Part shown: positions 20,949-25,526 of the stretch, in pieces | Numbering within the stretch: position 1 is the stretch's first letter | Layout: every line of letters begins with the position of its first letter | Assembly (NCBI RefSeq): GCF_000330505.1 | Contig: NW_004440255.1 | Location: 122,297-147,822, forward strand | Direction: 5' to 3' | DNA: 25,526 nt | Source: Entamoeba invadens IP1 | Taxonomy: Eukaryota > Evosea > Mastigamoebida > Endamoebidae | Program-made: the position numbers and the translations under genes | Notes under the pieces: generated by a model | What the model was told of the DNA's origin: nothing | The model's database searches: none | What the model saw: only the letters and a program-made list of their open reading frames with translations

Positions 20949-23621
20949 TTGGTGTGTATTATGTGAAATATATTTATTAAAAAATAGGGTTGTAATTAAC
21001 AAGTTAATTTTTCATAGTATTATTTGTTATTCTTACAACACTAATAAATATATAAAATAATATGTAAAACCAAAACAAATGTATTATCAAAATTTGTTTA
21101 ATTGATTCAATAGTCAATGTTGTAATATATGACAATAAGTTACAACATTGACTATTTTGTTGTAATAGATTTTTGTCGTAATAGTTGTTCATTTGTTTTA
21201 TTTTTTGTAAATAATGTATTATTTTTGAAACAATAGAACAGTTATTCAGTGATTTGATCAATATTATTTAAATTAAAACACTGTGATAATGTTGTTAATT
21301 AGTCATAAAAGTCTATTGACACTATCCATGACAATTAGTAAAGTAGTCTGTTAAAGTTGTGTTTTTGTAATTGAATTGTATGTTTGTAAAATAATTCATT
21401 ATTATAAAAAAAGATATTTATCTTATTTTATATTTTTTTATGTTATTATGTTTAAAAATTACTCTGGTTATGGTTATTTTCAATGATCAGGAAATATTGT
21501 ACAAATCCCAATCATTATGATAAAACCTCAACTTTATCACTTTTTGTTCGTTTTTTGGTGCTATCATATGATCTTGTTTTGTGCCAGAAAGTTTAGCCTT
21601 TGTCAATCATTATTCTATTAATATAACAATTTTCAATTATTTAGTTTATTATTATTAATAATTAAAAAAATCCTTTTTGTGTGTAATATTTACAATATAT
21701 TACACATTCATTTTATTTGAAATATAAAATCTATATGTTTTAATTATGAAGAATATATTTTCAAATGAATCAAAATTGTTTTTTTAGGTACAGTTTATTT
21801 ATTTATTTATCGTGACAATAAGTATAACAGTAAAATAAACAAGAACAAATTTTAATCACCACATTTTGATTTTTTTACTATTTTATTGGTTGATGTTCAG
21901 TTTAGATGTAATAATTAGAAATAGCTCCAACCAATACGATTTAAAGAGTCAAATTTTTGTCCAATTTGAACATATTAAAAACATTTATTGTTCAGTCAAA
22001 TTTTATGTGTGAAAATTTATTCTGTTTTTTTAGTTTGTTTGATACTAAAATCACAAGTGTACGACAATTTTCTTGCTGTATGATTATTTTCTGTTGGTCT
22101 TTATAACTATTTAATTGGTTTATAAAACATGAAAACCAATAAAGAAATAAATAAAAATATGTTAAATTTCTGTTGTTTTGATTTTTTTATTTGTTTAAAA
22201 AATAAAAACAACGTGTTTTTGTATTTATTACTTTAAAAATATGACTGACATGTTTTCAATTAATTAAGCATACTTTTAATGCATTTCAAATGTAAATATT
22301 ATACTTCGAAAAAGATTATAGAAGACATGGATTTATATTTGATGTGATATTATTAGGTTATTTCAGTATAAGGTTGATAATAATAACAGTAAAAAATATC
22401 CAAACGATATACATTTATATCAACACAGGTTTTATTTGCAAAATGTTACAATAAAAAAACAATTCAAATGGTTATAATTATTGAGTAAAAATAAAAGAAT
22501 TTGATTATGTATAAAATAGTTGCAAAATTAATGTATGTTTTTAATTGGTTTTGTGAAACGATAAATTACAAAACGTTTTTAAACATTCTTCTGACTGTTC
22601 ATAAGTAACATGTGTTTATAATAACATTGTTATTTGAAAACAGTTGTAATTTTGATTTTTTTTCAATAATAGTGAAACATATTAATTTATTGTAAATTAT
22701 GGGGTAATAATAATTAATAATTATAAATAAGAATAACATTATAATAGTTTAACGATTAAAATCATTAATAAAAGATATGCGATTATGTAATGGATTCATA
22801 AAGATGTATTTACGAATAGAATTTAAACACATTATTACTTCTTTATATAATAATACAATTATAAATTATATTACAGTATAAGAAGCTATTTCTTAATTAA
22901 TTAAATCTTAATATTTAATTGGAATATTCATTATCAATATTATGGGGTTTATTTTTCTTGCAAATTAGAATTATAAATTATTTAAAATTAAATAATAACA
23001 ATAGTATTGATATATAATTATATTATTAATATATTATATTATAAATATTATTTTTGAATTATATAAATAGTAAAGTTAACTTTTATCTTATATAATAAAA
23101 TTATGATATTTATTATTATTAATAATCAAGTTGACTTTTTTTTAAAATTAATTGGTCGTTTTTATAATTTGTAACTTTTTTAATTAATTATTTATAATAA
23201 AATTTACTAAATATTTAACTTTTATTGATTTGTTAGTAATTATTATAATTATAATTGTAATTTAGATGTAATTCAACAAATTAAATAAGAATAGTATTTA
23301 TTATTAATTATTTTAATTAATTTAATAATTTTTTTTGTGACAAACAATAAAAAAAATAACACAACTTGAACGAAAAAAAATAAATTTGATAAATATTTTT
23401 ATAGTTGTTATATTATAAATTATAACCAACTTATAGTTTGTGTATTTCAAAATCAAATTTGCTTGAAAAAGGAACGAACAACTTTAATTAATTCCAAGTT
23501 TTAAAAACACATAACAAACAAAAAGACAAAGGGTTCCACATACAATAATTAAACAATAAGCTGTTTATAATATTTTTTCACCACATTTTGATAAAAACAC
23601 AAACTCTTTGATACAAATACA
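20949..23621. other. Long A/T-rich intergenic region
   Basis: About 2.7 kb with no credible coding frame. It includes a perfect 17-bp hairpin at 21109-21156 and long tracts of AT-only sequence around 22850-23340. A less A/T-rich patch near 21480-21610 remains unexplained. The promoter of the downstream TLDc gene should lie in the last hundred bases. Confidence 0.45.
21109..21156. repeat. Perfect 17-bp inverted repeat
   Basis: AATAGTCAATGTTGTAA at 21109-21125 is exactly complementary to 21140-21156, with a 14-base loop. No terminal CAGT or similar ends, so it is not an obvious transposon. It starts about 160 bases past the stop of the gene at 20382. Confidence 0.7.
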
Positions 23622-25526
23622 ATGGGCGATCCTTTTGAATATTTCAAGGACAACATCCCAAATTTGAATGAACGGCTTGTCACACTACAAAGAACAATTG
23701 TGGAACATGTTACGTCACAACCCCTTCTGTTCCCAGATAACATCAACAAACTTTCACTCAACGATCAAATAACAGAATTAAACAAGTGTCTCGATTTAGA
23801 AGTTGCAAGAGAAGACAAGTTCAACAAAATGAAACTCGAAGTCACTTTAACATACGCAGCTTTAGAGGATTTGTTTGAATTAATGAAAGCAACCAAAGAG
23901 AAGTGTGACAGTGAAGGAAAGATGATTGAGGACTTTCGCAATGCAATTTTGAAAATGTTAATAGACAAGGAAAGGTGTCGACTCGACAAAGAAATCAAGA
24001 CGAACACGTTCAGGAAGTCACAACTTCAAGTTGAGTTCAGAGAACGGGAGAATGAGATTAAAAGGAAAATGAGTATGAAAGTAGTCGAACCCCAACACGC
24101 CGCCACTTTCAAGACCATTCCACAATCATCCAAACCAATACCACAACCTAAAAATATGAACACAATAGAAGTAACAACTCAATTAGAAGGTAATGCAAAG
24201 ACCGGAAGTGTCAACACCGACACTTCTGAAACAATTGACAGTCCAGAAATCATCTTAGAGGAACAAAAGAAAAAAACACAGAGATTTGAGAAACGGCGCA
24301 TATTCAAAAGAAGTCGAAATGACAAGGAAAAAATTAGGGTATTGGAGAAATCTCAAATAGATGTGGAGAAAAACAAAGAACTCGACAACCCTATCAAATT
24401 GGAAACTGTTCAAGAAAAAGACGAAAAATGCAATGAAACAAAGAATGAAATCAAACATGAAGTCATTCCATTCCCAAAAATAGAACATGACGGCATCTAT
24501 GACAAAATACTAATGAAGCAACAACCACAAAACGATATTAAAAATAGAACAACTGACACTGAAGGAAAGTCAAAGCCGACAGAATTGATAAGTAAAGAAA
24601 TAAATGACCGACTCAAGAATCAAAGTGACATAATAGAAATGAAGAGCGAAACAATTAATACACCAAATAATTTAATAAACACAGTGGACGTGTTAAATGC
24701 AGCAGAGAAAAACACACCAAAAAGAAATGAGAAGTTTGAGGAATTTGACAATCTCCCAAAAGACGAAGAAAAAACGAAATTACACACCGCGCCAGTTTTA
24801 ATAGAAGAAAAGTTAAAGGACACCAGTGAGACTTCTTTTGCCGACAAAGATGAGTTACTCTACTTTGACAGCAACATGTATGAAGGCACCAAAAAGACTT
24901 CAAATAGCACAACAAACAGTTCAGAATCGGTATCAAAGAAACACAATTTAGTGATACGCATTCCATCCTCAAAACCCCTTCTAATCGCCTCCCCAAAACC
25001 AACGCAAACGAGTCGGACTGAAAAATCGGAGAAGCCGAAAATGAGTCGAAGTGTCCGGACGTCTGAAGGGAAGTACGATGAGAATTTTTTGAGTGCAAAA
25101 GAGAAGCAGAAGATTTCTGAGTATTGCGGTGAAGCACTTGGAAAGGTCTTCTACGACTCTCAAATCAATCCATGTGGAAGAGGAAGTAAAACGTTCTTCT
25201 TGCGAGCTACAGAGTGCGGCAATGGCTTTGTCATCGTGATCGACGACATCAAAGGAAATCGTTTTGGAGCAGCCATTTTCAGTAGAATTCTTCATATAGC
25301 TGAACCAGTCAAAGATAAAAGGGCGTTTCTCTTCACATTGAGAACAAAAGACGAGATAGGAGAGACTACTGAGAAAGTCGAGTTCTTCAGAATTAAAGCG
25401 AATAAGGCGGAATACGCTTTCTATGTCGGAACACTCCAAGGGAAACGACTCTTTGATATTGGAGACGGTGACATCATGCTACTCAAAAGAGAGAAAGGAA
25501 AGCTGATGGTCTACTGCGAACAAAAC
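23622..25526 (+). CDS. TLDc-domain protein with long charged N-terminal region, partial at window end
   Basis: Open for 635 codons without a stop to the window edge, so the C-terminus is missing. Residues 1-150 are mostly helical and charged (several Leu/Glu/Lys heptad-like stretches), suggesting a coiled coil. Residues about 160-480 are Lys/Glu/Asn/Thr-rich and probably disordered, with many potential phosphorylation sites. From about residue 500 a beta-rich domain appears (TFFLRATE, then GFVIVIDDIKGNRFGAAIFS, then FLFTLRTK, ending near FDIGDGDIML), matching the layout of TLDc domains, which are numerous in Entamoeba. In other eukaryotes TLDc proteins bind the V-ATPase or protect against oxidative stress; the role here is unknown. 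ATG 23622 is the first in frame after a stop at 23592. The G+C rises clearly relative to the flank. Confidence 0.9.
   Translation, partial: MGDPFEYFKDNIPNLNERLVTLQRTIVEHVTSQPLLFPDNINKLSLNDQITELNKCLDLEVAREDKFNKMKLEVTLTYAALEDLFELMKATKEKCDSEGKMIEDFRNAILKMLIDKERCRLDKEIKTNTFRKSQLQVEFRERENEIKRKMSMKVVEPQHAATFKTIPQSSKPIPQPKNMNTIEVTTQLEGNAKTGSVNTDTSETIDSPEIILEEQKKKTQRFEKRRIFKRSRNDKEKIRVLEKSQIDVEKNKELDNPIKLETVQEKDEKCNETKNEIKHEVIPFPKIEHDGIYDKILMKQQPQNDIKNRTTDTEGKSKPTELISKEINDRLKNQSDIIEMKSETINTPNNLINTVDVLNAAEKNTPKRNEKFEEFDNLPKDEEKTKLHTAPVLIEEKLKDTSETSFADKDELLYFDSNMYEGTKKTSNSTTNSSESVSKKHNLVIRIPSSKPLLIASPKPTQTSRTEKSEKPKMSRSVRTSEGKYDENFLSAKEKQKISEYCGEALGKVFYDSQINPCGRGSKTFFLRATECGNGFVIVIDDIKGNRFGAAIFSRILHIAEPVKDKRAFLFTLRTKDEIGETTEKVEFFRIKANKAEYAFYVGTLQGKRLFDIGDGDIMLLKREKGKLMVYCEQN

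Noticed and set aside
24255..25439. Several minus-strand frames (75-160 codons) inside the TLDc gene
   Set aside because: They are shadows of the long plus-strand frame, which is continuous for 635 codons with a sensible domain layout.
1..25526. CRISPR array, prokaryotic defence system or prophage
   Set aside because: No direct-repeat/spacer arrays and no bacterial genes; the gene content is eukaryotic throughout.

Overview
The window reads as nuclear DNA of an Entamoeba species. The evidence is very high A+T content, apparently intronless genes with very short 5' leaders, two large receptor kinases of the Entamoeba transmembrane kinase (TMK) type with Cys-X-X-Cys ectodomains, and a TLDc-type protein. 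Pogo-like miniature transposons favour the E. invadens / E. moshkovskii side of the genus over E. histolytica, because DNA transposons are reported to be much more diverse there. The species call is inference.

Layout. 24-951 (+) is an extraordinarily cysteine-rich protein of unknown function. 2502-8517 (+) is TMK 1, about 2004 residues, whose ectodomain carries a tandem array with a 219-base period. 8578-8756 is an imperfect foldback element. 8830-9223 (-) and 9922-10353 (+) are two small secreted proteins, divergently arranged and perhaps distantly related. 10700-11181 (-) is an EF-hand protein of calmodulin size. 11934-15783 (-) is TMK 2, which points toward TMK 1 and is interrupted by a 100-N assembly gap in its kinase N-lobe. 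17733-17900 (-) is a small, very basic protein with a clear TATA box. 20382-20948 (+) is an unrecognised 188-residue protein with a pogo-like miniature element ending 48 bases before its start codon. 23622 to the window end (+) is the start of a long coiled-coil/TLDc protein, cut by the window edge. A second, decayed copy of the pogo-like element lies at 16222-16352. The remaining intergenic DNA is long and A/T-rich, with scattered hairpins and no convincing genes.

Functionally, the cluster places two receptor kinases in convergent orientation around two small secreted proteins and a calcium-binding protein. The kinases share a membrane-proximal ectodomain, a transmembrane helix, a beta-rich juxtamembrane domain that looks like an MSP/PapD-type Ig fold, and a TKL-like kinase. 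A ligand/receptor link is only speculation.

A striking pattern is that five of the nine genes (the Cys-rich gene, TMK 1, TMK 2, the first small secreted gene and the EF-hand gene) are each broken by a single-base length error in an A or T run. In every case the two halves rejoin into one sensible protein. I infer draft-sequence errors more than five independent pseudogenes, but real mutation is not excluded.
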